Positions 33,676-42,252 of a stretch of 64,000 nucleotides of DNA are shown one piece after another (the first letter of the stretch is position 1; every line of letters starts with the position of its first letter). The notes below the pieces were generated by a model. The model was not told the DNA's origin. It made no database searches and saw only the letters and a list, made by a program, of their open reading frames with translations. The stretch covers positions 124,001 to 188,000 of the forward strand of contig CAWJGC010000013.1 of NCBI GenBank assembly GCA_963842355.1, written 5' to 3'. The stretch comes from JASHPR01 sp963842355 (GTDB lineage Bacteria; Actinomycetota; Actinomycetes; Streptosporangiales; Streptosporangiaceae). Both the position numbers and the translations under genes were made by a program.

Positions 33676-34971
33676 TCAGCTCCTGGCGTGCACCTCGCGC
33701 CAGCGGGCGGCCGCCCGCTCGAAGCACTCCCGCGGGGCGCGGATGACCCCGGCGCCGATCTGCCCTCCGTCCCGGCCGGCCAGGCCGACGTCCATCACCG
33801 GCAGCACGCCGGTGTCGAGCACCTTGAAGATGTCGACGCCCGTGGGCGTGCCGCGGAAGCCGAACAGCGGGATCCGGAAGGTGGTGTTCTCGCCCGCCGT
33901 GATCCGGTACATCTCGAGATTCCTGGCGATCATGGCGTCGGGGGACCCGCCCTGGTAGTCCTGCAGGGACAGCGCGCAGGCCTGGGCGAAGCCGCCGAGC
34001 CCGACGGTCTCGGTGATCGGGCTCTCGCCGCCCATCCAGGTGATCTCCGACTCGTCGTGCCCGGCGAAAAGCTTGCCCTCGTGCGCCGGCGTCGGCCCCC
34101 GGAACCATTCGCCGCCCAGGCCGCCCACCCGGATGGCGAACTCCTGGCAGCTGAACGCCATCGCCGAGACCACGCTCGTGCCGGGCAGCCCGTCGATCGA
34201 GTCCGCGATCGCCTTGCCGGCCGCCATGGACAGCCGCAGGAAGAAGTAGTCGTTGTCGGCGATGTGCAGGAAGGTCTCGCGGACGCGCCCCGGTTCGGAC
34301 CCGGCCATGTCCAGCGCGGCCCCGAGCAGCTCCCTGACGAACAGCAGCGAGGACGCGCTGTTGCGGCTGTGGCACTCGTCGCCCATCCGCAGGCCCTTGG
34401 CGATCAGGGGTTTGAGCGGCACTCCGCCGGCCCGGCGGACCGCCTCGCCGACCACGGGCGCGTACACGGCGTTCACGTGCACCAGTCGCTGGTGCACGCC
34501 CTCGTCGTAGCATCCGTAGTTCAGCCGCCGGGGGTCCTGGCCCTCGTAGAAGTTGCAGAAGGCGCGCCGGCCGTACGTCCGGTCCTCGACCACGAACACG
34601 GGCATCGACGCGGTGTAGATGCCCGCCAGCGACCCGACGGCGCCGTAGTCGTGGCACGACCCGACCTGCACCTCGCCGGCGTCCAGCGCGGCGATCGCCT
34701 CCTCCCGCGTCGCCGCGAGGCCCTCGAACAGCACACCGCCGATGATCGCGTCGCGCTGCCCTCCGACGTACTCCGGCCACCGCAGGGGAGCGCCCGAGGT
34801 CAGCACGAGGTGGCGGGAGTACCCCGGCATCACCTCCCCGGCCGGCCGCACGTCGACCACGACCGGGTCGGCGGCGCACAGCCGCTCGACCGCCTCGGCG
34901 TTGGCCTCGTCACGGGTGCGGCTGGCCGCGGCCCGGGCAGGCCCGCTGATGCCGTTCTGGAATGTGGTCAT
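33676..34971 (-). CDS. DUF1116 (YlbE/AllG-like) family protein
   Basis: 431 aa. It matches the DUF1116 pattern: ANAEAVERLCAADPVVVDVRPA, GSCHDYGAVGSLAGIYTASMPVFVVEDRTYGRRAFCN, NAVYAPVVGEAVRRAGGVPLKPLIAKGLRMGDECHSRNSAS, NDYFFLRLSMAAGKAIAD and VVSAMAFSCQEFAIRVGGLGGEWF. In enterobacteria YlbE works with FdrA and YlbF in oxamate/allantoin metabolism; those partners are absent here, so that role may not apply. It is the last gene of an FMO-SDR-DUF1116 operon and overlaps the SDR by ATGA. Confidence 0.8.
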   Translation of the reverse strand: MTTFQNGISGPARAAASRTRDEANAEAVERLCAADPVVVDVRPAGEVMPGYSRHLVLTSGAPLRWPEYVGGQRDAIIGGVLFEGLAATREEAIAALDAGEVQVGSCHDYGAVGSLAGIYTASMPVFVVEDRTYGRRAFCNFYEGQDPRRLNYGCYDEGVHQRLVHVNAVYAPVVGEAVRRAGGVPLKPLIAKGLRMGDECHSRNSASSLLFVRELLGAALDMAGSEPGRVRETFLHIADNDYFFLRLSMAAGKAIADSIDGLPGTSVVSAMAFSCQEFAIRVGGLGGEWFRGPTPAHEGKLFAGHDESEITWMGGESPITETVGLGGFAQACALSLQDYQGGSPDAMIARNLEMYRITAGENTTFRIPLFGFRGTPTGVDIFKVLDTGVLPVMDVGLAGRDGGQIGAGVIRAPRECFERAAARWREVHARS

Positions 34972-35690
34972 CGGGCCACGAACCCCCCGTCGACCAGGAT
35001 CGTCTGGGCGGTGATGTACGAGGCGCGGGGCGAGAGCAGGAACTCGACCACCTCCGCGACCTCCTCCGGTTCCCCGATCCGGCCGAGGACGGTGTGCGCC
35101 GCCGACGCCTCCTCGCCGCCGGACACCGCCGCCATCGACGGGCTCATCGGGGCCCGGATGACGCCGGGGGCGACGCAGTTGACCCGGATCCCGCGCCCGG
35201 CCAGTTCCACCGCCAGGTACGTGGTGTACGCCGCGACGCCGGCCTTGGTCGCGCCGTACACCGAGGCGCCGACGAACCGCCCGATCTGGCCGGTGAGCGA
35301 TCCGATGTTGACGATCGCCGACCCGTCGGCCAGCCGCGGCGCGAAGACGTCGGTCACCCGGGCCAGGCCCGCCACGTTCACCTCGAACATCAGGTCCATC
35401 GCCTCGTCGTCCACCCGGCCCAGGAACGTGTCCTTGAGCACCCCCGCGCAGTTGACCAGGCCGGCGATCGGCTCGTCCCCCAGCCCGGCTGCGGCCGCCG
35501 CCACGCTGGCCCGGGCCGTCACGTCGCCCTCGATCGCCCGGATGCCGCGGTTGCGGGCGTCGTCCCAGTCCACCGACGCGATCTGCGGCGCCAGGTCCAT
35601 GGCGACCGCCGTCGATCCCGCGTCCCGCAGCCGCCGGCAGATCGCCAGGCCGATGCAGCCCGCGCCGCCCGTCACCACCATCTGTCCCAC
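34968..35690 (-). CDS. Short-chain dehydrogenase/reductase
   Basis: 240 aa. VVTGGAGCIGLAICRRLRDAG at the N terminus, GDVTARASV, GLVNCAGVLKD, a Ser in IVNIGSLTGQIG, the catalytic VYGATKAGVAAY (YxxxK) and QTILVDGGFVAR at the end. The GTG start shares a G with the TAG of the upstream monooxygenase gene; an ATG nine bases on is the alternative. Middle gene of a three-gene operon; it probably oxidises or reduces the substrate of the neighbouring monooxygenase. Confidence 0.92.
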   Translation of the reverse strand: MGQMVVTGGAGCIGLAICRRLRDAGSTAVAMDLAPQIASVDWDDARNRGIRAIEGDVTARASVAAAAAGLGDEPIAGLVNCAGVLKDTFLGRVDDEAMDLMFEVNVAGLARVTDVFAPRLADGSAIVNIGSLTGQIGRFVGASVYGATKAGVAAYTTYLAVELAGRGIRVNCVAPGVIRAPMSPSMAAVSGGEEASAAHTVLGRIGEPEEVAEVVEFLLSPRASYITAQTILVDGGFVAR

Positions 35691-37201
35691 TAGCGTTTCT
35701 CCTTGGTCGGCGAGGCCGGCGGGCGAGAGTAACGGAGCGCCAGGCGCCCGGTCCGGGTGGCGATCAGGTACAGGCTGGCGTTGAACGGCCACTGGGACAC
35801 GATGCGCCCGGTGCCGGCCCGGAAGTAGCTGTCGGTGCCCGCCCACACCGTGCTCCGCAGCGCGGACTGCAGCCAGCGGTCGTACAGGTCGGCCGCGGCG
35901 CGGGACACCTGCACGTCGTGCGCGCCGCGGGACGCCAGGCGCCCGATGGCGCGGGCCGCGAACCGGGCCTGGGCCTCGTAGAACGAGACCAGCGGGACGC
36001 TGTTCGTGTTGGGCCCGTACATCATGAAGAAGTTGGGGAACCCGGGCACCATCATCCCGAGAAACGCCCGGGGCTCGCCCGCCCACACCTCGTGCAGTTC
36101 CCGGCCGTCCGGCCCGGTGACCTTCAGGTCCGCCAGGTAGTTCGCGGCGTCGAAGCCGGTGGCCAGCACGACGACGTCGAGGCTGTGCCGGTCGCCGTTG
36201 TCGTCGACCACGCCGTCGGCGGACAGGCCCTTCACCCCGTGCGGGACCAGCGTGACGTGCGGCTGCCGCAGCGCCGGGTAGTAGTCGTCGCTCAGCACGG
36301 TCCGCTTCCCCTCGAACGGGAACGCCGGCGTGAGCAGCCGCCGGAGCTGGGGCTGGTCCGGGAACGAGGCCTCCAGGAACCGCTCGGACGCGCGCGCGCG
36401 CCGCCGGTTGACCCAGCCGTCGCGCCGCGCGTGACTCATCCGCATCTGGCGCAGGTCGTAGCGCAGGTAGAGGCTCAGGCGGCGCCACCGGCGCACCAGC
36501 CGGCGGCCGTTCGCCCGGCGCTCCGACGGGCTGAAGTCCCGGCCGCCCTTGGGCAGCAGCCAGTTCGGCTCGCGCTGGAAGACCTTGACCTCCGCGGCGC
36601 AGGCGGCCGCCTCGGCGACCACCTGGACGGCCGATGAGCCCGTGCCCAGCACGCCCACCCGCCGGCCGGTCAGGTCGAGGCCGTCGGGCCACCGGGCCGT
36701 ATGGCAGATCACCGGGGCGACGCCCGCGGCCTCGCGGGCCAGGGCCGGGACGCGCGGGACGTTCAGGAACCCGACCGCGCTGATCACCGCGCGGAACGGC
36801 CCGTGCGGATTGCCCGAGGACGTGGTGAGCAGGTACTCGCCGCGGTCGTCCTCCCAGGTGACGCTCTCCACCTTCTCGTTCAGCGCCAGGTGGCGGCGCA
36901 GGCCGAAACGGTCGGCCACGCTCTCGAGGTAACCCTGGAGTTCGCCCCGCCGGGCATAGGTGCGGCTCCAGTCGGCCGGCGCGTAGGAGAACGAGTAGAT
37001 GTGCGACTCGAGGTCCACCTCGGCACCGGGATACCGGTTGTGCCGCCACGTCCCGCCGACCCCGGGGGAGCCGTCGAAGATGGTGAAGTCCGTGATGCCC
37101 TGGCGTTGCAGGGCGACGCCGGCCGCGATCCCGCTGAAGCCGGCCCCGATCACGGCGACCCGCGCCGCATTGCGCTCCGATCGGGGCGACGACCATCTCA
37201 T
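35690..37201 (-). CDS. Flavin-containing monooxygenase (BVMO/FMO-like)
   Basis: 503 aa. FAD motif VAVIGAGFSGIAAGVALQRQG, GSPGVGGTWRHNRYPGAEVDL, NADPH motif VGVLGTGSSAVQVVAEAA, and the C-terminal VVLATGFDAANYL with FFMMYGPNTNSV. The BVMO fingerprint position reads ICHTARWPDGLD, a degenerate form without the FxG part, so it may be an FMO-type rather than a strict Baeyer-Villiger enzyme. First gene of the FMO-SDR-DUF1116 operon; the 27-bp palindrome at 37233-37259 sits 32 bases upstream of its start. Confidence 0.9.
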   Translation of the reverse strand: MRWSSPRSERNAARVAVIGAGFSGIAAGVALQRQGITDFTIFDGSPGVGGTWRHNRYPGAEVDLESHIYSFSYAPADWSRTYARRGELQGYLESVADRFGLRRHLALNEKVESVTWEDDRGEYLLTTSSGNPHGPFRAVISAVGFLNVPRVPALAREAAGVAPVICHTARWPDGLDLTGRRVGVLGTGSSAVQVVAEAAACAAEVKVFQREPNWLLPKGGRDFSPSERRANGRRLVRRWRRLSLYLRYDLRQMRMSHARRDGWVNRRRARASERFLEASFPDQPQLRRLLTPAFPFEGKRTVLSDDYYPALRQPHVTLVPHGVKGLSADGVVDDNGDRHSLDVVVLATGFDAANYLADLKVTGPDGRELHEVWAGEPRAFLGMMVPGFPNFFMMYGPNTNSVPLVSFYEAQARFAARAIGRLASRGAHDVQVSRAAADLYDRWLQSALRSTVWAGTDSYFRAGTGRIVSQWPFNASLYLIATRTGRLALRYSRPPASPTKEKR

Positions 37202-37232
37202 CCGGCCTGAGTCCTTCGGTTTCCGGATCGGT

Positions 37233-37259
37233 CTTTAGGTCTAGACGGTAGACCTAAAG
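37233..37259. promoter_or_regulatory. Perfect 11-bp dyad, FadR/GntR-type operator
   Basis: Arms CTTTAGGTCTA (37233-37243) and TAGACCTAAAG (37249-37259) around GACGG. The core is GGTCT-N7-AGACC, the same core and spacing found at 46643-46659 and, with one mismatch, at 38308-38324 and 40552-40568. It lies upstream of the monooxygenase operon. Confidence 0.8.
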
Positions 37260-37305
37260 CTCACGGATCGTCAACGGCCGCGCGACCGCCCCGCCGCCCC
37301 GCCGC

Positions 37306-37371
37306 GTCAGCCCGGGTTCCGCAGGCCGTCAGCCCGGGCCGCTCCGCCCGTCAGCCCGGGTTCCGCAGGCC
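37306..37371. repeat. 22-bp duplication at the esterase 3' end
   Basis: GTCAGCCCGGGTTCCGCAGG occurs at 37306 and 37350, with a partial copy at 37328. The second copy is the end of the esterase gene (RNPG-stop), so the gene's terminus has been duplicated downstream. Confidence 0.8.
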
Positions 37372-38307
37372 GGCCGCGATCTCGTCCGCGGCCTCCGACA
37401 GCCCTTCCACCGCCCGGGACAGCCGTCCCGCGAACAGCAGGAAGCCATGGGGCATGTCCGGGTACTCGCGGCAGCGCACCGGCACGCCGGACCGGCGCAG
37501 CGCATCAGCGAACGCGAGTCCCTCGTCACGCAGCGGATCGAGCCCGGCGACCAGCAGGTAGGTGGGCGGGAGGCCGCGCAGGTCGGCCACGGCGCTCAGC
37601 GCGGCGCGCGGGTCGCCGGGCGCCCGGCCGCCGCCGTACTGGGACCAGTACCAGGCCATCTCGTCGGCGGACAGGAACGGGTCGTCGGCGTTCCGGCGGT
37701 AAGACCCGGTGCTCATCGCGGGGTCCGTCGCGGGATAAAGCAAGGCCTGGAACGCCACCGGGGAGTGGCCCTCGTCGCGCAAGGCCAGCGAAACAGCCGC
37801 GGCGATGTTGCCCCCGGAACTGTCGCCGGCGACGGCGAGCGGCGGTGCGGCCACGCCGATCTCACCGCCGCGCGCGGCCAGCCAGCGGACCACCCCCGCG
37901 GCGTCGTCCACCGCCGCCGGGAACGGGTGCTCGGGCGCCCGCCGGTAGTCCACCGCCACGGTCGTGATCCCCGACCGGCGGGTGATGGACCGGCACATGC
38001 CGTCGTGCGACTGCAGGTCCCCGAAGACCCATCCTCCTCCGTGGAAGAACACCGCCGCGCCGGGCCCGGCCGGCCGCTCCGGACGGTAGACGCGGACCGG
38101 CACGTCACGCCCGTCGACTCCGATCACCCGGTCCTCGACGCCGCCCACCTCGGGATAGTCGGTGAACGGGGCGAAAAGCTCGGCGAAGTTCCTGCGGCCG
38201 TCGGGGAGCGGCAAGGTCCGGCTCGACGGCCGGCCCAGCGCGATCAGCTCGTCGAGCAGCGCGGTGACCTCGGGGTGCGAGGCCCGGGGCAGAGTGTTCT
38301 CACTCAT
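37351..38307 (-). CDS. Hormone-sensitive-lipase-type alpha/beta-hydrolase
   Basis: 318 aa esterase of family IV. Oxyanion motif FFHGGGWVFGD, nucleophile elbow LAVAGDSSGGNIAAAVSLAL, catalytic Asp in LLVAGLDPLRDEG and His in YPDMPHGFLLFAG. It cleaves short-chain esters; with the nearby Baeyer-Villiger enzymes it could open the esters they make (inference). The start codon lies directly against an AGTCT-N7-AGACC site (38308-38324), so the operator would cover the ribosome site or promoter. Confidence 0.93.
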   Translation of the reverse strand: MSENTLPRASHPEVTALLDELIALGRPSSRTLPLPDGRRNFAELFAPFTDYPEVGGVEDRVIGVDGRDVPVRVYRPERPAGPGAAVFFHGGGWVFGDLQSHDGMCRSITRRSGITTVAVDYRRAPEHPFPAAVDDAAGVVRWLAARGGEIGVAAPPLAVAGDSSGGNIAAAVSLALRDEGHSPVAFQALLYPATDPAMSTGSYRRNADDPFLSADEMAWYWSQYGGGRAPGDPRAALSAVADLRGLPPTYLLVAGLDPLRDEGLAFADALRRSGVPVRCREYPDMPHGFLLFAGRLSRAVEGLSEAADEIAAGLRNPG

Positions 38308-38324
38308 AGTCTTTCTAATAGACC
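38308..38324. promoter_or_regulatory. AGTCT-N7-AGACC operator at the esterase start
   Basis: One mismatch from GGTCT-N7-AGACC. A further 6-bp dyad TCTAAT/ATTAGA surrounds the right arm. It is placed in the short divergent space between the esterase and the FadR-fusion gene. Confidence 0.55.
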
Positions 38325-38364
38325 ATTGAGCCATTAGAGTCAACCTGCGAGGAAGGTGAGGCCG

Positions 38365-40164
38365 ATGGTGCCGGGGCCGCCGCAGACCGAGTCGACCTTC
38401 GCCCTGGCCCGCCGGGCCATCGCCGCGGGCGACGCGGCCGAGGGCGTGCGGCGGATCCGCCAGATACTCGACGAGACGGCCGAGGGCCGCGAGCTGTTCC
38501 CGCTGTTCATCGACCGCTCCCGGCGGTTCCTGGCCGGCCGCGGGGTGCCCCCCGCCGACCTGGCCGCCCGTGAGCAGCGGATCCTGTCGCTGCTCGGCGC
38601 GACAGCGGATGACGCGCTGGACATGCCCCGGCAGTGGGCGGCCGTGCGGGAGCTGGCCGAGCGGGCCGAGGAGGCGTGCCGCGCCGGAGCCGGCCTGGCC
38701 GCGTCCGACCTGGTCGAAGACCTGCGCCGGGCCTGGCTGACCGTGCACGACCGGTTCTGCGACGTGGTGTGCGGGCTGTTCAGCCTGGCCGCCGAGCGCC
38801 TGGGCGAGCCGGTGATCGGCGCCATGTGGGACGACGCGATCGGCGACCTCTACCCGAGCCGGGACGCCTACGACACGCGCCGCCGGGCCTGGACGGAATC
38901 GGCGGCGCTGCTGCTCGACGACGCCGCCGTGTCGCTGCGCGGGCACCTGTCCGGGCCGGGGCGCACCGGGGAGGTGTCCGTGCGGGAGGAGGAGGACCGG
39001 TGGGTCTTCCGGTTCGATCCGTGCGGGTCCGGCGGCCGCACGCTGCGCCCCGACGCCAACGCCGACGGGGCCGCCCGGGTGGGCGAGCCCTTCGGGTTCG
39101 GGGTCACCACGCAGGCCCACGACTGGGCCTGGCAGACCAAGGGCGTGTGCCTGTACTGCGTGCACTGCTGCCAGCTCCAGGAACGAGCGCCCATTGCCCG
39201 GCTGGGCTATCCTGTCAGGGTCGTGGAGCCGCCGGTGTGGGGCACGACCGAGTCGCGGGGCTACTGTACGTGGAGCGTTTACAAGGATCCTTCGCTGGTC
39301 CCGGCCGGGGCGTACCGGCGGGTGGGCGCGGTCAGGCCCCGGGCGCGCGGGATGGCTGAGCGCAGAGGCTCAGGGGGGTCCTCCCCCCGGGGAAACCCCG
39401 AGCGGGGGGGTCCGGGGGGGTCGTCCCCCCGGGGAAATGCCGATATCGAGGCGGTGGACCTGGTCGCGGCCCATCGGGTCGTCACCGAGCGCCTCCGGCA
39501 CGCCATCCACATCGGCACCTACCTGCCCGGCGACAAGCTGCCGCCCGAGCGGACGCTGGCCCAGCAGCTCGGGGTGTCGCGGATGACCGTGCGCGAGGCC
39601 ATCCGGGTGCTGCGGGCGGAGGGTTACGTGTCGAGCCGGAGGGGCTCGTCCGGCGGCATCACGGTTCTCGACCAGGGCGAGGACTCCATCCGGCTCCGGC
39701 AGGTGCTGCAGGGCCGGATGGCCGAGCTCGACGACGACTTCGAGTTCCGCATCGCCGTGGAGGGCGCCGCGGCCCGGCTGGCCGCCCAGCGGCGCACCAA
39801 GCGGGATCTCGCCCGGCTGCGCCAGGCCTACCTCGATCTGGAGCAGGGCCGGGAGACCGCGCGGTTCCGGGCCGCCGACAACGTGTTCCACCTGGCCATC
39901 GCCGACGCCGCCCGGAACCGCTTCATGCGCGAGGCGATCGAGAACGTCCGCGCCATGACCTGGGTGCCCCTCGACCGGGTGATCTCGAAGGTCTTCATGT
40001 CGGCGCACGAGCACCACCAGCAGATCCTGCAGGCCATCGAGGACCGGGACCCCGAGGCGGCCGAGCGGGCGGTCGTCGCCCACATCCGGCGGGCCCAGCG
40101 CGACCTGCACCAGGTGGTCGAGACGGCACCGCCACCCGACGAACCGCTCAGCCCGTCGCCCTGA
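38365..40164 (+). CDS. Fusion: unrecognised Cys-rich domain plus FadR-type GntR regulator
   Basis: 599 aa from ATG 38365 (AGGAAGG eight bases before). Residues 1-325: an unrecognised helical domain (RIRQILDETAEGRELFPLFIDRSRRFL; VHDRFCDVVCGLFSLAAERLG) ending in a metal-site-like KGVCLYCVHCCQLQE (C-x2-C-x2-CC) and YCTWSVYKDPSLVPAGAYRRVG. Residues about 330-360 are a GGSSPRGN repeat-derived linker. Residues about 365-599 are a full FadR protein: LRHAIHIGTYLPGDKLPPERTL, LGVSRMTVREAIRVLRAEGYVSSRRG and the FCD domain FRAADNVFHLAIADAARN, closely like the regulator at 28490. An in-frame ATG at 39352 could start the regulator alone, but has no ribosome site. Either a real ligand-sensor fusion or two genes joined by the repeat. 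Confidence 0.8.
   Translation: MVPGPPQTESTFALARRAIAAGDAAEGVRRIRQILDETAEGRELFPLFIDRSRRFLAGRGVPPADLAAREQRILSLLGATADDALDMPRQWAAVRELAERAEEACRAGAGLAASDLVEDLRRAWLTVHDRFCDVVCGLFSLAAERLGEPVIGAMWDDAIGDLYPSRDAYDTRRRAWTESAALLLDDAAVSLRGHLSGPGRTGEVSVREEEDRWVFRFDPCGSGGRTLRPDANADGAARVGEPFGFGVTTQAHDWAWQTKGVCLYCVHCCQLQERAPIARLGYPVRVVEPPVWGTTESRGYCTWSVYKDPSLVPAGAYRRVGAVRPRARGMAERRGSGGSSPRGNPERGGPGGSSPRGNADIEAVDLVAAHRVVTERLRHAIHIGTYLPGDKLPPERTLAQQLGVSRMTVREAIRVLRAEGYVSSRRGSSGGITVLDQGEDSIRLRQVLQGRMAELDDDFEFRIAVEGAAARLAAQRRTKRDLARLRQAYLDLEQGRETARFRAADNVFHLAIADAARNRFMREAIENVRAMTWVPLDRVISKVFMSAHEHHQQILQAIEDRDPEAAERAVVAHIRRAQRDLHQVVETAPPPDEPLSPSP
39371..39440. repeat. Palindromic repeat translated as a protein linker
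   Basis: Two units of GGGGGGTCCTCCCCCC/GGGGGGTCGTCCCCCC followed by GGGGAAA, in frame as GGSSPRGNPERGGPGGSSPRGN. It belongs to the same element family as the 63-bp repeat at 14085-14271. Confidence 0.85.
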
Positions 40165-40243
40165 CGCCCAGGTCTAGGCACGGGGCCGGAACGGCGCGCC
40201 CGTCGCCGCGGTCCCGGCCTGCCGCCTGCGGCGCGCAGTGTTA

Positions 40244-40277
40244 GCCCCCGCGGGAGATGCGCCGATCCCGCGGGGGC
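40244..40277 (+). terminator. 12-bp stem hairpin after the FadR fusion gene
   Basis: GCCCCCGCGGGA (40244-40255) and TCCCGCGGGGGC (40266-40277) are perfectly complementary around a 10-base loop. Confidence 0.8.
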
Positions 40278-40551
40278 CGGCCAGGCTGCCCCGGCCGGTT
40301 CGGCGGCCCGGGCAGCCTGGTCAGCGGCTGAGCGCCGCCATGAGTGACCGCTGTTGCTAACGCTCACCAGCCTGCTTCGGCGGCTGATCGGGAGGGCAGT
40401 GTCTTAGGTCCCGTACTCAGGGGCCCTCCGTCCCGGCGTCCCTGCGTCCCTGCCCGACCAGGGCCAGCCCGCCATTCCGGCACGGCTTCGCCGGGCTGCA
40501 TGGTCACGTAGTGGTGTCGGCGGTCGGGGCGGTTGCCGCGAAGTCGTCAAA

Positions 40552-40568
40552 GGTCTAGCTTATAGCCC
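40552..40568. promoter_or_regulatory. GGTCT-N7-AGCCC operator upstream of the SDR-ligase operon
   Basis: One mismatch from GGTCT-N7-AGACC, 63 bases before the SDR start. Wider arms GGTCTA/TAGCCC match at 5 of 6 positions. Confidence 0.55.
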
Positions 40569-40630
40569 AACAACGACGGCGGACCGGGTGACGCGGGAGG
40601 GGAGAACCGGGTGGCGCGGGAGGAGGAGAG

Positions 40631-41443
40631 ATGAGCGGACAGACCGGCCTCGCGGCGGCCCGGCCGGCGGCGGCCGGCGTCCCGGCGCTGCTCGCCGGGC
40701 GGGCCGCGGTGGTCACCGGGGGCACCCGCGGGATCGGACGCGGGATCGCCGAGGTCCTGTGCGGGGCCGGCGCCCGGGTGGTCATCAGCGGGCGGGATGA
40801 AGCCCGCGGCCAGAAGGTCGCGGACGAGATCTCGGCCCCGGAGGCGCCGTGCCTGTTCCGCCGGGCCGACGTCCGCAGCCAGGCGGACCTGAAGGCCCTG
40901 GCCGAGTATGCGCGGGAGTGCTGCGGCTCGCTGGACATCCTGGTCCACAACGCCGGCGTCTACCCCGAGGTCGCGCTGGCGGACATGTCCGAGGCCGACT
41001 GGGATCTCGTCCACGACACCAACCTGAAGAGCGCGTTTTTCGCGCTGCAGGCGTTCCTGCCGCGGCTGAAGGAGAGCCCGGCGGGCCGGATCGTCTTCGT
41101 GTCCAGCATCACCGGCCCGGTCACCGGCTATCCCGGGCTGGCCCACTACGGCGCGTCCAAGGCCGGGATGGAAGGGTTCATGCGGGCCGCCGCGATCGAG
41201 GTCGCGCCCTTCGGGATCACGGTCAACGCGGTGGCGCCCGGCAGCATCCGCACCGAGGGGCTCGCCGACCTGGGGGAGCAGGCCATCGCGTCGATGGAGG
41301 CCCTCATCCCGCTCAAGCGGCTGGGCCAGCCCCGCGACATCGGGGGCGCCGTGCTCTACCTGGCCTCCGGCCTGGCGTCGTTCGTCACCGGGCAGAGCCT
41401 GGTGGTGGACGGCGGCCAGACGCTGCCGGAGATCCCAGGCTGA
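40631..41443 (+). CDS. Short-chain dehydrogenase/reductase
   Basis: 270 aa. VVTGGTRGIGRGIAEVLCGAG, ISGRDEARGQKVA, DILVHNAGVYPEVAL, IVFVSSITGPVTGYPG and HYGASKAGMEGF (catalytic Tyr/Lys), then GQSLVVDGGQTLPEIPG. It heads a five-gene operon with another SDR and three glutamine-synthetase-like ligases. The FabG-like sequence could fit oxidation of a hydroxyl on a gamma-glutamylated amino alcohol (inference). GGAGGAGGAGAG precedes ATG. Confidence 0.92.
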   Translation: MSGQTGLAAARPAAAGVPALLAGRAAVVTGGTRGIGRGIAEVLCGAGARVVISGRDEARGQKVADEISAPEAPCLFRRADVRSQADLKALAEYARECCGSLDILVHNAGVYPEVALADMSEADWDLVHDTNLKSAFFALQAFLPRLKESPAGRIVFVSSITGPVTGYPGLAHYGASKAGMEGFMRAAAIEVAPFGITVNAVAPGSIRTEGLADLGEQAIASMEALIPLKRLGQPRDIGGAVLYLASGLASFVTGQSLVVDGGQTLPEIPG

Positions 41444-41445
41444 AC

Positions 41446-42252
41446 ATGGAGCCGCTGGGCGCGCAGGCCGGGAGCCTCCCGCCGCCGGGGACGTCCGACG
41501 GCCGGGTTGCGTTCGTCACCGGCGCGGGCGGCGGCATGGGCCAGCGGATCGCCGCCGACCTGACCCGGGCCGGCGCCCGGGTGTTCGCGGTCGACGTGAA
41601 GGAGCCGCCGCCGCGCCCGGACGGCCCGGACGGCCCGGACGGCGGCTACGCCTACTGGCGGCTCGACGTCACCGAGGAGGACCGGGTGGCGCGCGCGCTG
41701 GGCGAGCTCTTCGCCGCCTGCGGCCGGCTCGACTACGTGGTCAACGGGGCCGGGGTCGGCTGGTTCGACCGGGACGGCCCGGTCGCGGACATCGAGCGCG
41801 AGGTGTGGGACCGGGTGCTGGACGTCAACCTGACCGCGGCCATGCTGGTCTGCCGTCACGCCCTGCCGCTGATCCGGCGCAGCGGGGGCGGGGCGTTCGT
41901 CCACCTGGCCAGCGTGGCCGGGCTGCGCAACGCCGACGATCCGATGGACGCCTACCAGGTCTCCAAGGCCGGGCTGATCTCCCTGTCCCGGGCGATTGCG
42001 CTCCAGTACGGGCCGCTCGGGATCCGCTCGAACACCATCTGCCCCGGTGCGATCCTCACTCCCATGATCCAGCCGCTGTACGACCAGGACCCGGCGCGGG
42101 CCCAGCGGATGGCCCGCCGCACCCCGCTGCGGCGGCTCGGGACGGTCGCGGACGTCTCATCAGCGTGCCGGTTCCTGCTCTCGGACGAGGCGTCCTTCAT
42201 CACCGGCGTCGACCTGGTCGTCGACGGCGGCTGGACCCTGGCGCTCCCATGA
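41446..42252 (+). CDS. Short-chain dehydrogenase/reductase
   Basis: 268 aa. FVTGAGGGMGQRIAADLTRAGARVF, RLDVTEEDRV, DYVVNGAGVGWFD, FVHLASVAGLRN and AYQVSKAGLISL (catalytic YxxxK), then GVDLVVDGGWTLALP. The linker DGPDGPDGG is a short repeat. It starts two bases after the upstream SDR stop and its stop overlaps the next ligase gene (ATGA), so it is firmly part of the operon. Confidence 0.92.
   Translation: MEPLGAQAGSLPPPGTSDGRVAFVTGAGGGMGQRIAADLTRAGARVFAVDVKEPPPRPDGPDGPDGGYAYWRLDVTEEDRVARALGELFAACGRLDYVVNGAGVGWFDRDGPVADIEREVWDRVLDVNLTAAMLVCRHALPLIRRSGGGAFVHLASVAGLRNADDPMDAYQVSKAGLISLSRAIALQYGPLGIRSNTICPGAILTPMIQPLYDQDPARAQRMARRTPLRRLGTVADVSSACRFLLSDEASFITGVDLVVDGGWTLALP

Larger units (their letters stand above)
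40165..40630. other. 466-bp intergenic region
   Basis: No gene is seen. It holds a strong terminator hairpin near its start (40244-40277), imperfect dyads around 40320-40380 (GCGGCTGAGCG / GTGACCGCTG), and near its end the GGTCT-N7-AGCCC site that should control the SDR-ligase operon. Confidence 0.6.

Noticed and set aside
32563..35784. 1073-aa plus-strand frame
   Set aside because: Out-of-frame reading through the APC permease and antisense of the DUF1116 and SDR genes; no family features.
37233..37259. DasR (dre) operator
   Set aside because: GGTCTAGAC resembles half of a dre site, but the full symmetry is the wider GGTCT-N7-AGACC shared with other loci in the island, and no amino-sugar genes are near.
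40320..40400. Possible second tRNA or structured RNA in the 466-bp gap
   Set aside because: Imperfect dyads only; no T-loop or anticodon-loop consensus could be placed.
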